From Caballeronia calidae (lineage in GTDB: Bacteria > Pseudomonadota > Gammaproteobacteria > Burkholderiales > Burkholderiaceae), in the NCBI RefSeq assembly GCF_900044055.2, contig NZ_FCOX02000024.1, forward strand, positions 1-64,000: DNA of 64,000 nt, written 5' to 3'. Positions 45,831-55,581 of this stretch are shown here, piece after piece. The notes under the pieces are model-generated. The model was not told the DNA's origin and ran no database searches. It was given only the letters and a program-made list of their open reading frames with translations. Position 1 is the first letter of the stretch, and each line of letters opens with the position of its first letter. The translations under genes were made by a program, and so were the position numbers.

Positions 45831-47306
45831 TCACGACACAGCCACTTCAAAGACGTGATATCCCCAAGGCGGCAGATCCAGGTAGAGACCTCGTGCGAGA
45901 AGGTCGCTGCCGTCACGATCGAAACTGGCCTGTCCCATCATGTCGGTTAGTCGTACCGTTTCGCCAGATAGACCTGCAAACGGGATCCGGACGTAACACT
46001 GGCTCTGGTTGTCAGCGTTGTTGACGACGACGATTCGCTGGTCCTCATCTTTCTCCCAACACCACGCAATGAAGCAATCCGAGGTCCAGTTTCCGTCCCA
46101 CGCCGGCTGCGGTTCCAGCAGAGTCCACGCGCCGTCTCGAAAGATCGGCTGGCGCAGCACTGCCAACAGGTGCTCGTAGAATGCTTGCGTTTTCGCGTCG
46201 ACGGGCTCCTGCGGGGCCCGCACGAGGTGCGGCGAAATGCGTTTTCGACGGCCTTCGAACTGCCCCTGATGGAAGAAACGCAGTCCTGGTGAGAGAAACG
46301 TGACGACGGCTGCGGCCTCTTGCCGGCGCTGATCGAAGGTCTCCGCCGCCCGAGGTTCGTCGTGATTTTCCAGGAAACGCGCGAGCTTGTCCTGATAGTC
46401 GAGGCCAGCGTGCAGATGCTCGCGCACCGGGCGCGCGTACCCGGCCCGCAAGCGGTCATAGAGTTGCTTGTCGTAAGCGTAGTCGAAACCCTGTTGCTGC
46501 ATCGTCCATTCCAGGTCCCAATAGACCTCAGCCATAAACAGGAAATGCGGATGCACGGATCGTACGGCCGACGTTGCCGTCGGCCAGAAGGACTCGGCGC
46601 GGATTCCCCACGTGCGTTCGAACACGTCGGGCAAGATCAGCATCGCCATGTCGCAGCGCACGCCGTCACATTGATCGGCGATCTTCTGCAATTCACCGAT
46701 CATGGCCTGCTGGAGAGCCGGATTACCGTAGTCGAGCTGCAATGTATCGGGCCATCCGTCGAAGTAGGGGTCGCGACCGTGTGCGAGCACAAGCGGCCCT
46801 TTCGACGTCTGCACTCGGCAGTAGTTGCGTGGCGAGCGGGCCAGGTCCGCCTCGGTGCCGTGGACGAAGTAGTCCGGATGCTCATCGATCCAGTCGTGAT
46901 CCGGCGCCATGTGATTCGGCACGAAGTCGAGCATCAGTTGCATTCCGCGTTGCCGCAGTCGCTCACGCAACCGGGCGAGCGCCTGCTCTCCGCCCAGATC
47001 TCGATGCACGGTATAGCTTTGAATGGCGAACCCGGAACCCGCTATGTCAGCGTCCATGAGGTCTGGCAGCGTAGCGGCGAACTCGCGTCGCCAGTCGGCA
47101 TGCGCGCGCGAAATCGCTTGCGCTGCCGGCCCGGTCTGCCAGACGCTCAACATCCAGATCCAGTCGAATCCTTGCTTCGAGAGACGATCCAACTCGGCAT
47201 CCGGAATGTCGTCGAGCGTCGCTCGCCTTGCGAGCGCAACGGACAACTCGGTCAGCCAGACGCGAGTGTTGATTTGGTAGAGCGCCGGGTAGCGTGGGGT
47301 GACCAT
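45831..47306 (-). CDS. GH13 alpha-amylase-family glycosidase
   Basis: A 491-residue (beta/alpha)8-barrel glycosidase. The conserved regions are LDFVPNH (region I), GVRCDMAM with the nucleophile Asp (II), FMAEVYWD with the acid/base Glu (III) and LENHDEPR with the stabilising Asp (IV). No signal peptide is present, so it acts in the cytoplasm on an alpha-glucan or related glucoside. The ATG at 47306 follows GAGGA. The upstream MGH1-type gene ends 11 bases before it on the same strand, so the two enzymes are likely co-transcribed. Confidence 0.9.
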   Translation of the reverse strand: MVTPRYPALYQINTRVWLTELSVALARRATLDDIPDAELDRLSKQGFDWIWMLSVWQTGPAAQAISRAHADWRREFAATLPDLMDADIAGSGFAIQSYTVHRDLGGEQALARLRERLRQRGMQLMLDFVPNHMAPDHDWIDEHPDYFVHGTEADLARSPRNYCRVQTSKGPLVLAHGRDPYFDGWPDTLQLDYGNPALQQAMIGELQKIADQCDGVRCDMAMLILPDVFERTWGIRAESFWPTATSAVRSVHPHFLFMAEVYWDLEWTMQQQGFDYAYDKQLYDRLRAGYARPVREHLHAGLDYQDKLARFLENHDEPRAAETFDQRRQEAAAVVTFLSPGLRFFHQGQFEGRRKRISPHLVRAPQEPVDAKTQAFYEHLLAVLRQPIFRDGAWTLLEPQPAWDGNWTSDCFIAWCWEKDEDQRIVVVNNADNQSQCYVRIPFAGLSGETVRLTDMMGQASFDRDGSDLLARGLYLDLPPWGYHVFEVAVS

Positions 47307-47317
47307 TTTTAAGTTCC

Positions 47318-50056
47318 TCACTTATCACCCACAGCTTCTCCACTCACTTGCTCCCTTACGACTTTGGACAACACACGTCCGCGCGGGGTCTCCAGAAGCG
47401 TCTTGGCATCGACACGCCCGAACAAATCGAGGAGCGGGGCGACCAGGCCGCTCCACCCAGTCTGGTGACTGGCCCCGAGTCCCGCGCCATTGTCGCCGTG
47501 GAAGTATTCATAAAAAAGGATGAGGTCGCGCCAGTGCGGATCGTTCTGGAATTTCTCTGTGCCACCATAGACCGGACGTTTGGCGTCGGCACCACGCAAA
47601 AAGGTGCTTGTCAGACGGCGGACGATTTCCTGTGCGACTTCGAACAGCGTCATTTTCTGCCCGGATCCGGTCGGACATTCGACCTTGAAATCATCGCCGA
47701 AAAAGCTGTATAGATTGACGAGCGCGCGCACGATCAGCAAGTTCACCGGCATCCACACTGGCCCGCGCCAGTTCGAGTTGCCGCCGAACATGCCTGTATT
47801 CGATTCCGCCGGAAGATACTGCACCGTGTACGCGTCCCCGCCGACGTGGAACACATACGGATGTTCCAGATGATAACGGGAGAGCGAGCGGATGCCGTGC
47901 GGGCCCAGGAACTCCTTTTCGTCGAGCAGATAGGCGAGCACTCTCTCGAGCTTGCGCTTGTTCAGGATCGACAGAAGTCTCCGGTCCTTGTAGCCGGTAA
48001 AGCCAGTGTCCGTCGGGGCAACATGCGCTACCAGTTCGGGGTAGCGCTTGCGAAACTGCGCCATCAGCTCCATCAGCTTCGGGTAGCGGGATGAGGACGG
48101 CGCTTCGAAAACGGTCGACGCGCATAGCGGGAGCAATCCCACCAGCGACCTGATCTTCAGGCGCATGGTATGACCGTCCGGAAACCGCAGGAGATCATAG
48201 AAAAAGCCGTCCTCTTCGTCCCACATCTCGTCTTCGCATTTACCGCGGCGGTCCATCGCATAGGTGATCCACATGAAATGCTGGACGAACTTGAAGGCGG
48301 CCTCCTCGTAGATCGGGTCGTATTCGGTCAGGATGGTCGCCATCTCCAACATGGTCTGACAGTAGAAGGCCATCCACGCAGTGCCGTCTGCCTGCTCGAG
48401 CGATCCGCCGGTGGGAAGCTGCGCGCTGCGGTCGAACACGCCGATGTTGTCCAGCCCTAGAAAGCCCCCCGCGAAGACGTTACGACCCGCAGGGTCCTTT
48501 CGGTTGACCCACCAGTTGAAGTTGAGCATCAATCCCTGAAACGACCGCTCTAAAAAGCGTAGATCGGCGCGCCCCAGTTCCCGCTCGTACTTGTAAAGCC
48601 AGAGCGTGGCGGCTGCATGAACCGGCGGATTAACGTCGCTGAAGTTCCACTCATACGCAGGAATCTGGCCGCTCGGGTGCACGTACAGGCTGCGCAGCAT
48701 CAGTAGCAACTGCTCCTTGGCGAAATCGAAGTCGACTAGCGCGAGCGCGACTGTGTGAAAGGCCAAGTCCCACGCTGCGTACCACGGATACTCCCACTTG
48801 TCCGGCATGGAGATCACGTCGGCGTTCAGCATGTGGAACCACTCCGTGTTGCGTACGTCGCGTCGGGCGGCATCGAGCAATGGGTGGCTGCGGTGCTCAC
48901 GCAGCCAGAGTTCCAGGTCGAAATAGTAATACTGCTTACCCCATAACATGCCCGCCAATGCCTGGCGATGCACCCGGCGCTGGTCTTCGTTCAGGGACTT
49001 GGGCGCAATGCGCTCATAGAACTCGTTCGCATCGACGAGGCGGTGGTCGAACGTTTGATCGAAGTCGCCGAAGGGATCGTCGAGTTTCGATGGCGCGAGA
49101 CGCAAGCGGATGGTCGCGCTTCCGCCGCCGTCCACGTCGCATAGATAGTGCACTGCGGCCTTCGTTCCCGTCTTGGCGGGATTCACCGCGTCGCGCTTTC
49201 CCGAGATGACGTACGTATGAAAAGCATCCTTCACATAGGGCGACGCGTTAGGCTGATTCCAGAGACGTTCGGCGTTGCTTTCATTCTCTGTGAAGAGTGA
49301 CTCCGGCGCACCTTCGTAGTGGAGCCAGTACTCACCGAGGTCATGATGGGTGGCGCGAATGACGCCGGGTCCGGCCTCGTTCAGCGACGGCTTGCGCTCG
49401 TCCTCGCCCCACGACCATGTGTTGCGGAACCACAGCGTCGGCAGCATTCGAATCCGGGCCGGCTGCGCTCCCCGGTTATGCACGGTAATTCGAACGAGCA
49501 TGTCTTCGGGCCCAGCCTTCGCGTACTCCAGAAAAACGTCGAAATAGCGATCGTCGTCGAACACGCCCGTGTCCAGTAACTCGTACTCCATTTGCTCGCG
49601 CGATCGTTGGCGGTTGGTTTCGACGAGGTCTCGATATGGAAATTCTCTCTGGGGATACTTGTATAAATACTTCATGTACGAGTGCGTGGGCGTGCTGTCC
49701 AGATAGAAGTAATACTCCTTCACGTCCTCTCCATGATTGCCCTCGCTGTTGGTCAGGCCAAAGAGGCGTTCCTTCAATATTGCATCGCGCTCGTTCCACA
49801 ACGCGAGGGCAAAGCACAGTCGCTGCCCGTCGTCGCATATTCCGCCGATCCCGTCCTCGCCCCATCTGTAGGCGCGTGACCGGGCATGGTCATGGGTGAA
49901 ATAGTTCCATGCGTCGCCGTTATCGCTATAGTCTTCCCGGACCGTTCCCCATTGCCGCTCGCTGAGGTACGGCCCCCACTTCTTCCACGGAATGCCCGCC
50001 TCACGAGCGGCGTTCAAGCGCGTTTGTTCGGCTACATCTGCGATGGTGGGGCCCAT
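47318..50056 (-). CDS. MGH1-like glycoside hydrolase ((alpha/alpha)6 barrel)
   Basis: A 912-residue cytoplasmic protein of the GH63/mannosylglycerate-hydrolase-like type. Landmarks are GPYLSERQWGTVREDYSDNG near the N-terminus, WEYPWYAAWDLAFHTVALAL in the barrel with the probable catalytic Asp, and FGGNSNWRGPVWMPVNLLIV near the C-terminus. Related proteins hydrolyse glucosides such as glucosylglycerate or trim glucose from oligosaccharides; the exact substrate is not evident. GGAGGGA selects the ATG at 50056. It forms an operon with the GH13 enzyme downstream. Confidence 0.88.
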   Translation of the reverse strand: MGPTIADVAEQTRLNAAREAGIPWKKWGPYLSERQWGTVREDYSDNGDAWNYFTHDHARSRAYRWGEDGIGGICDDGQRLCFALALWNERDAILKERLFGLTNSEGNHGEDVKEYYFYLDSTPTHSYMKYLYKYPQREFPYRDLVETNRQRSREQMEYELLDTGVFDDDRYFDVFLEYAKAGPEDMLVRITVHNRGAQPARIRMLPTLWFRNTWSWGEDERKPSLNEAGPGVIRATHHDLGEYWLHYEGAPESLFTENESNAERLWNQPNASPYVKDAFHTYVISGKRDAVNPAKTGTKAAVHYLCDVDGGGSATIRLRLAPSKLDDPFGDFDQTFDHRLVDANEFYERIAPKSLNEDQRRVHRQALAGMLWGKQYYYFDLELWLREHRSHPLLDAARRDVRNTEWFHMLNADVISMPDKWEYPWYAAWDLAFHTVALALVDFDFAKEQLLLMLRSLYVHPSGQIPAYEWNFSDVNPPVHAAATLWLYKYERELGRADLRFLERSFQGLMLNFNWWVNRKDPAGRNVFAGGFLGLDNIGVFDRSAQLPTGGSLEQADGTAWMAFYCQTMLEMATILTEYDPIYEEAAFKFVQHFMWITYAMDRRGKCEDEMWDEEDGFFYDLLRFPDGHTMRLKIRSLVGLLPLCASTVFEAPSSSRYPKLMELMAQFRKRYPELVAHVAPTDTGFTGYKDRRLLSILNKRKLERVLAYLLDEKEFLGPHGIRSLSRYHLEHPYVFHVGGDAYTVQYLPAESNTGMFGGNSNWRGPVWMPVNLLIVRALVNLYSFFGDDFKVECPTGSGQKMTLFEVAQEIVRRLTSTFLRGADAKRPVYGGTEKFQNDPHWRDLILFYEYFHGDNGAGLGASHQTGWSGLVAPLLDLFGRVDAKTLLETPRGRVLSKVVREQVSGEAVGDK

Positions 50057-50858
50057 GCTTCCCTCCGTTAGTGAACGGAACAACGCGCGATGGCTGCAAT
50101 GGATTCAGCGCTGGCCGTGAGTGATGTGCGCGGCCGACAGGGCGATATTGATCGCGTCAGCCCGTTTCCTTCTACGGTACGTAAGTCATGCCAAAACTCA
50201 TGGCGACTCGAAAAGGGGCGACGCGGAATTCAGAAAACCCCAAAGAGCGGGAGGGAGTTTCACGCCAAGTTATAGCACAGCAATTTGGAAACGCGAGCCT
50301 TGCGCTGTCGCTCCGGAGCCTTGTCATGTATGAGTTTTCAGGCGCCACAACATTCGAGTCCTCGGCTGGCTCTTCCCCCGCTTTGTGGGAGACGGCCGCA
50401 GTGGCGGTCACGCCACCGCCAAAACCGCTAGCGGCGCGCCATTGGCCGAGTTCTTTACCGAACTGACCGAGAAAACGCGCACGGACATCGTGCTCATCAT
50501 TGAAAGATACAGCATGCGAAGGGCATCGCCGCGGGCAATGACCTGGTGCGTGTTGGGCGAAGATTCCGTCGGATCGAGGTCTCTCCAAAACCGTCCCTCG
50601 GCGACCGCGTCGGCCCGTTAATTAGTTCGTGATCCGAATGAAGGCCTGACGCAGCATCAGGCTTCTCGTCGTCATCCTTGCCCCGCATCTCGGCTTTCGA
50701 CGCATTCCCGCTACTTTCCTTTCCCGCACGAAAGAATGTCTTTGCGATCGTTCAGATCGGAATTTGTTACACCTCTTACCGCCCGCGGCGGGTGGCGTTA
50801 CGAAAGCCTTTCTGCGCAGCGGTTATACTCGGCGCCGTCTCAAAAAAAAGTCCGAACT
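50057..50858. other. Gene-poor gap
   Basis: About 800 bases between the hydrolase start and the glycine-zipper gene. Small frames on both strands lack ribosome sites and family patterns. The promoters of both divergent genes must lie here, but I could not identify their boxes. Confidence 0.4.
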
Positions 50859-51293
50859 ATGTCAAAGCGAATCATTCAGTTTGTTGCCATCGCAGCGCTC
50901 ACGGCTGCGGCGTCGGTGCCGGCCATGGCCGGCGACATGAACAATGCGCTCGGCGGCGCCCTCGGCGGTGTGGCCGGGGCAGCGCTGGGCGGCGCCGTAG
51001 GCGGCAGCACGGGCGCCGTGCTCGGCGGGGCGGTGGGCGGCGGCGCCGGCGGCGCGGTCACGTCGAACCGTCGCGAGCGCACGGGCGCCATCATCGGCGG
51101 CGCGCTGGGCGGCGGCGCGGGCACGGCGGCAGGCAATGCGATGGGCGGCCGTGGCGGCGGCCTCGTCGGCGCGGCGCTCGGCGGCGGCGCCGGTGCAGCG
51201 CTGGGCGGAAATATTTCGCGCTCGAACTCGTACGCGGACGATTACAGCCACGGCTACAGCAAGAAGCGCCACAAGCGTCACCATCACGACTGA
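50859..51293 (+). CDS. Exported glycine-zipper protein
   Basis: A 144-residue exported protein. The leader (FVAIAALTAAASVPAMA) is followed by long Gly/Ala zipper runs of the type GGALGGVAGAALGGAVGG, repeated with variations over about 100 residues. It ends in a Tyr/His/Lys-rich tail (DDYSHGYSKKRHKRHHHD). Glycine zippers pack as membrane-spanning helices in outer-membrane lipoproteins and related proteins; here there is no lipobox. The start at 50859 has no strong Shine-Dalgarno. Confidence 0.85.
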   Translation: MSKRIIQFVAIAALTAAASVPAMAGDMNNALGGALGGVAGAALGGAVGGSTGAVLGGAVGGGAGGAVTSNRRERTGAIIGGALGGGAGTAAGNAMGGRGGGLVGAALGGGAGAALGGNISRSNSYADDYSHGYSKKRHKRHHHD

Positions 51294-51312
51294 GCGAAAA
51301 TTGAACGCAGCG

Positions 51313-51343
51313 CGGTTCCGGCGCGAGCCGGACACCGGAACCG
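51313..51343 (+). other. Large hairpin downstream of the glycine-zipper gene
   Basis: CGGTTCCGG (51313-51321) pairs perfectly with CCGGAACCG (51335-51343) over a 13-base loop, 20 bases after the stop. There is no T-run, so it is more likely an mRNA 3' stabiliser or Rho-associated stem than a strong intrinsic terminator. Confidence 0.45.
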
Positions 51344-51590
51344 TGCTAGCGGCCAATTCATCGCGGCAGGCGGCGCAGAGGCATCAGTTCGCCGCCGGGT
51401 TCATCAACCGATCCCTTATGACGTTTTCTTCCGCCGAGCGACGCATTTGACCGGCCAATCATCAACATAAGCGTCGCTAAAGCAGGGTTCGCATGGCGGT
51501 TCCGCCGCTAGTCTTTCGACGAGATTCCGACGCTCACTTCGTGCGTGCCGGAAAGCGCTTCAACGATGTCTCGATTGAAAGAGGATGCCT

Positions 51591-52451
51591 ATGCGAACCG
51601 AGAGCCATGTTGTCCGCGGCGGGTCGCCAGTGTTGGTGGTCGCGCCTCACGCAGGTTGCGCGGTTCCCATCGACTTGCGTGCCCATCCCGCCTGGGAACC
51701 GATCAGCGGACGCCAGTCGGATCCCGGAGGCATGGCGCTGACCGAAGTCGCGCAAACGCGCGGCATGACGGGAATCGCCGCGGCGATCCACCCTTGCGTG
51801 ATCGACATGAACGTTGCGCCGCATGACAGCGCGCTGAGCGAGCGGCTGAACCGGCTCAACTTGTGCAGAACACATACCGCTCACGGCGAGGCCCTGTATT
51901 CGCAGGGACTCGAGCCAGACGGCGCCGCCGTGAAACAACGGGTAGCGGATCATTGGACGCCCTTTCACGAGTCGGTACTGGCGGAGTTGCTGAGACTCCG
52001 CGAGGCACATGCCAACGTGTTCATGCTGGTTGCACACGCAGGCGCGTGGCTGTCACCCTTTCGCTCGCAACGCGCGACAGTCGACTGCCACTTCAGCACG
52101 AGCAATGGCAATTCCTGTGACAGGCGAATCGTATCGGCCTTGACGCAGGTGGCGCGCCATCGCGAGCGCGCCTGGGTCGTCAATGGGAAGTCGGCCGAGG
52201 GATTCGCCGCGCGCCACTATGGCAGACCGGAGAGCGGCATTCACGTCGTCGAGCTGGAGATTTCCGGAAACTGGCGGCGAGAGATCGAACTCGCCAGGAA
52301 TGAAGGAAAGGGCATCGACACGCACGAGGCCGCAATGTCGGAACTGCTCGATGCTGCCGAACGCACCCTTTCGACGCTCGATGGACCGACCACGCCGGCC
52401 GACCTTCCCCGCGCGCTTCGGGACGCTTTCCAATATCACGCGACTTCGTGA
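51591..52451 (+). CDS. N-formylglutamate amidohydrolase family protein
   Basis: A 286-residue amidohydrolase. Family motifs are VLVVAPHAGCAVPIDLRAHP (metal-ligand His), IHPCVIDMNVAPHD, VFMLVAHAGAWLSPF and, later, GIHVVELEIS. The reference reaction is hydrolysis of N-formyl-L-glutamate to glutamate and formate. GAAAGAGG before the second of two near ATGs favours 51591. This copy is diverged from the one at 62976-63776, so its substrate may differ. Its stop abuts the stop of the convergent LysR gene with no gap. Confidence 0.85.
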   Translation: MRTESHVVRGGSPVLVVAPHAGCAVPIDLRAHPAWEPISGRQSDPGGMALTEVAQTRGMTGIAAAIHPCVIDMNVAPHDSALSERLNRLNLCRTHTAHGEALYSQGLEPDGAAVKQRVADHWTPFHESVLAELLRLREAHANVFMLVAHAGAWLSPFRSQRATVDCHFSTSNGNSCDRRIVSALTQVARHRERAWVVNGKSAEGFAARHYGRPESGIHVVELEISGNWRREIELARNEGKGIDTHEAAMSELLDAAERTLSTLDGPTTPADLPRALRDAFQYHATS

Positions 52452-53462
52452 CTATTCATCGTCCGGGAGGCATACCTCTTCCGGACGCAGCGACAATGCC
52501 TTCGCGATGTCCCGGGACACCTGTCTCTCCACTGCGCGCCTCAGCAGATCGTAGAGATCCGCCGGCAAATGTCCGAGTTCGTTCTCTCGATACGCCAGAT
52601 AAAAAGACCGGCTCAATTGCTGATAAGGCCTGCCATGACGCGAGAAGGACGAGAGCGGAACCACCCGGACGTCCTGAACGTAGTGGCGTGATTGCCAGAG
52701 GCAGAGCGGCGTCGTCAGCGCGAAACCGAGGCCAGCGGCGACGAGGCTGAGCATCGGGTCGGTGGCGTCGAACTCGCATGTGCGATCGATATCTTCGCCG
52801 TGAGCGGCGAGATACGCATCGACGTGCTGTCCGATCACCGAACGCGCGCTGTACCGGATGAATTGAAGGTGGCGGCTGAGTTCCGCGATCGTCGTGAACC
52901 GGTCCACTTCGAAGCTCTTCGGCAAGACGGCCACATACGGCTCCGTGAAAAGCTTCTGTCTCCTGATGCTGCCGGCATTCGTGAAGCTGGTCGTCGTGAC
53001 GGCCATGTCCAGTTGCCGGGCCTCCAGTTGCGCGTCGAGCGTGGGCGTGATGCCTGACCACAGCCTGATCTGATGCGACGTCCCCGAAAGCGCCCTGATG
53101 ATGATCGGGCCGATGGTCGCGGCAAACGAATCCACGCAGCCGAGCCTCACCACGATGCGTTTGGCGCGCGTCACGTTCCGCACGCTTTCGACCATCTGAT
53201 CGGCGCCCTGCAGCAGCACGGTGGCGTGTTCGAACAGACGCTGTCCGGCGGCGGTCGGCCGCGCCGGGCGCGTGGCGCGATCGAGAAGGCTCGTGTCCAG
53301 TATCGATTCGAGCGCCTTGATGCGCAGCGATACACCGGCCTGCGAGATCGACAGACGGCTGGCCGCATCCGAGATCGAACCCGCTTCGACGACGGCCACC
53401 CAGCTCGCCAGAAGGCCCCAGTCCGGGAAGTTCTCGGGAGCGTTCTCTTTCGTAGTCGCCAT
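52452..53462 (-). CDS. LysR-family regulator of the proline/P5C operon
   Basis: A 336-residue LysR regulator. The helix-turn-helix is WVAVVEAGSISDAASRLSIS then QAGVSLRIKALESILDTSLL. The ligand domain starts near residue 90 (RIVVRLGCVDSFAATIGPII). It is divergent from the pruA-putA operon and is the obvious candidate regulator, binding near its own start. The ATG at 53462 is preferred because the longer frame adds 28 His/Arg-rich residues running through operator-like sequence. Two TGAACA-N2-TGTTCA palindromes lie in the divergent region. Confidence 0.9.
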   Translation of the reverse strand: MATTKENAPENFPDWGLLASWVAVVEAGSISDAASRLSISQAGVSLRIKALESILDTSLLDRATRPARPTAAGQRLFEHATVLLQGADQMVESVRNVTRAKRIVVRLGCVDSFAATIGPIIIRALSGTSHQIRLWSGITPTLDAQLEARQLDMAVTTTSFTNAGSIRRQKLFTEPYVAVLPKSFEVDRFTTIAELSRHLQFIRYSARSVIGQHVDAYLAAHGEDIDRTCEFDATDPMLSLVAAGLGFALTTPLCLWQSRHYVQDVRVVPLSSFSRHGRPYQQLSRSFYLAYRENELGHLPADLYDLLRRAVERQVSRDIAKALSLRPEEVCLPDDE

Positions 53463-53539
53463 GATGATCGGTCGGTGATGGGTCGTGCCTGGGTGTCTCT
53501 CGCGATGACGGCAATGAGCCGTGTTGCGTCGCTTTATGC

Positions 53540-53553
53540 TGAACAAGTGTTCA
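53540..53553. promoter_or_regulatory. Palindromic operator copy 1 (TGAACA-N2-TGTTCA)
   Basis: TGAACAAGTGTTCA has perfect six-base inverted arms separated by two bases. It lies 78-91 bases upstream of the LysR ATG and about 80 bases upstream of the -35 box of the pruA promoter. The identical arms recur at 53680-53693, exactly 140 bases away. Confidence 0.65.
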
Positions 53554-53631
53554 TCAAAAATCGGCGGGTTAATGTAGGTGAAAACCCATAGATAAGGTGA
53601 TTTTCACGAGCTTAGACCGGGGAAAACACTA

Positions 53632-53659
53632 TTGACCGCCGCTTTTCCGGAAGTATAGT
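53632..53659 (+). promoter_or_regulatory. Sigma-70-type promoter of the pruA operon
   Basis: TTGACC (53632-53637) and TATAGT (53654-53659) are separated by 16 bases, five and four matches to the TTGACA and TATAAT consensus. Transcription would start near 53666 and read through operator copy 2 into pruA, giving a leader of about 270 bases. Confidence 0.55.
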
Positions 53660-53679
53660 TGGCGAAATTCATTGCTGGC

Positions 53680-53693
53680 TGAACAGATGTTCA
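53680..53693. promoter_or_regulatory. Palindromic operator copy 2 (TGAACA-N2-TGTTCA)
   Basis: TGAACAGATGTTCA repeats the arms of copy 1; one more flanking base pair (C53679, G53694) extends the symmetry. It sits about 14-27 bases after the predicted transcription start, a typical repressor position. The two copies flank the promoter, suggesting repression with DNA looping. Confidence 0.65.
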
Positions 53694-53939
53694 GTGTGGT
53701 TCGCTCGGGCGATCATCGTCGACCGCCGCACTGATCGACGTTCGGAAGCAAGGAATCGATTCCGCCGCCGCTTCGTCCAGTTCCATAACGACGACCGAAA
53801 ACAAAGCATAAGGCGAGATTGAGGAACCCGATGAATCGATGTCAGGGACTACTCTGGCATCGAGGCAATGAGTCGAAGCACACACCGGCGTGATGTCCTC
53901 CGGTAGTCCGTCCCAACTGTATTTCCCAAAGGAGTCAGC

Positions 53940-55550
53940 GTGAGTTCAGGTCCACAATTTCCGTTGCCGGCGAATGAAGCCGAAGTGAGTTTCCGACCGG
54001 GCACCGCCGCCGCAACGGAGCTCGGCAAGGCGCTGCAGCAACGTGATGTCGTCGAGATTCCGACGGTCATCGGCGGCAAGCGTTACTTCTCGAACGAGGT
54101 TGTCGAGGTGCGCGCGCCGCACGACAATCAGCGCCTTCTCGCACGGATTCATCGCCCGACCGAAGCGCAGATCAGCGAAGCGATCGCCAGCTCGAAGTCG
54201 GTCGCGAAGGACTGGGCGAGCCTCTCGTATGCGAGCCGTGCCACGATCCTGCATCGTGCCGCGGATATCATCGCGACGCGCCAGCGCATTCGCATCAACG
54301 CCGCGACGGTGCTCGGCCAGAGCAAGACCATCGATCAGGCCGAACCCGATTCCGCGTGCGAACTGATCGACTTCCTGCGCTTCAACGCCTACAACGCGCA
54401 GCGCGTGTACGCCGAGCAGCCCATGTCGGTGCCGACCGCCGTCAATCGCGCCGACTGGCGTCCGCTCGAAGGCTTCGTCTACGCGGTGTCGCCGTTCAAC
54501 TTCACGGCCATCGGCGGCAATCTGACGACCGCGCCCGCGATCATGGGCAACACCGTGCTGTGGAAGCCGTCGGAGAAGTCGGCGCTCGCCAACTACATCT
54601 TTTTCGAGGCGCTCGAAGAGGCCGGCCTGCCGCCGGGCGTCATCAACTTCGTGCCGGGCGATGCGGAGCTCACGACGCGCGTTGCATTGTCGTCACCGGA
54701 TCTCGCGGGTATCCACTTCACCGGATCGTCGTCGGTGTTCCAGTCCTTGTGGAAGGGCGTCGCGTCGAAGGTCGATGCGTTCCGCACCATTCCGCGCCTC
54801 GTCGGCGAAACGGGCGGCAAGGACTTCGTGCTCGCGCACGCGTCGGCCAATGCGTCGGAAGTCGCGATCGCGCTGATTCGCGGCGCGTTCGAATATCAAG
54901 GGCAGAAGTGCAGCGCGGCGTCGCGCGCGTACATTCCGAAGAGCCTCTGGCCGGCTGTCAGCCAGGAGATGCGCGAGCGCCTGTCGCAATTGAAGGTCGG
55001 CGATGTGGCCGATCACGACACGTTCATGGGCGCGGTGATTTCGCAGGCTTCGTATCAGAAGCTTTCCCGCGTGCTGGCCGCGGCGCGCGAAGACGCGAAC
55101 GTGAAGCTGATCTCCGGCGGCAAGACCTGGTCCGATCCGGGTTACTTCGTCGAGCCGACGGTCTTCGAAGTCAGCGACCCGAAGCATGCGCTGATGAAGG
55201 AAGAGCTGTTCGGCCCGGTCCTCTCCGTCTACGTCTATGACGACGCCGCCTGGGAAGACACGCTGCAACTGATCGACGCGACGAGCCCGTATGCGCTCAC
55301 CGGATCGATCTTCTGCACGGACCGTTTCGCGCTTCATCACGCGGAGCAGGTGCTGATCAACGCGGCGGGCAACCTCTATCTGAACGACAAGCCGACCGGC
55401 GCGATGATCGGTCAGCAGCCGTTCGGCGGCGGTCGCGCGAGCGGCACGAACGACAAGGCCGGCTCGTACCTGAACCTGCTGCGCTGGGCATCGCCGCGCG
55501 TGGTCAAGGAAACCTATCTGCCGCCGCGCGACTGGCAATTCGGCGCTTGA
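53940..55550 (+). CDS. pruA: L-glutamate gamma-semialdehyde (P5C) dehydrogenase
   Basis: A 536-residue aldehyde dehydrogenase of the monofunctional P5C dehydrogenase type, oxidising glutamate semialdehyde (hydrated P5C) to glutamate with NAD+. The active-site motifs are intact: SPFNFTAIGGN, the general-base Glu290 in VGETGGKDF, the nucleophile Cys324 in YQGQKCSAASR and the NAD-contacting Glu in KEELFGPVLSVYVYDD. The GTG start at 53940 has AAAGGAG five bases upstream. It leads the operon ending in putA, whose own dehydrogenase domain is degenerate. Confidence 0.95.
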   Translation: MSSGPQFPLPANEAEVSFRPGTAAATELGKALQQRDVVEIPTVIGGKRYFSNEVVEVRAPHDNQRLLARIHRPTEAQISEAIASSKSVAKDWASLSYASRATILHRAADIIATRQRIRINAATVLGQSKTIDQAEPDSACELIDFLRFNAYNAQRVYAEQPMSVPTAVNRADWRPLEGFVYAVSPFNFTAIGGNLTTAPAIMGNTVLWKPSEKSALANYIFFEALEEAGLPPGVINFVPGDAELTTRVALSSPDLAGIHFTGSSSVFQSLWKGVASKVDAFRTIPRLVGETGGKDFVLAHASANASEVAIALIRGAFEYQGQKCSAASRAYIPKSLWPAVSQEMRERLSQLKVGDVADHDTFMGAVISQASYQKLSRVLAAAREDANVKLISGGKTWSDPGYFVEPTVFEVSDPKHALMKEELFGPVLSVYVYDDAAWEDTLQLIDATSPYALTGSIFCTDRFALHHAEQVLINAAGNLYLNDKPTGAMIGQQPFGGGRASGTNDKAGSYLNLLRWASPRVVKETYLPPRDWQFGA

Positions 55551-55581
55551 GTTCGATTACGGCTTCTCCTGAGGACACATC

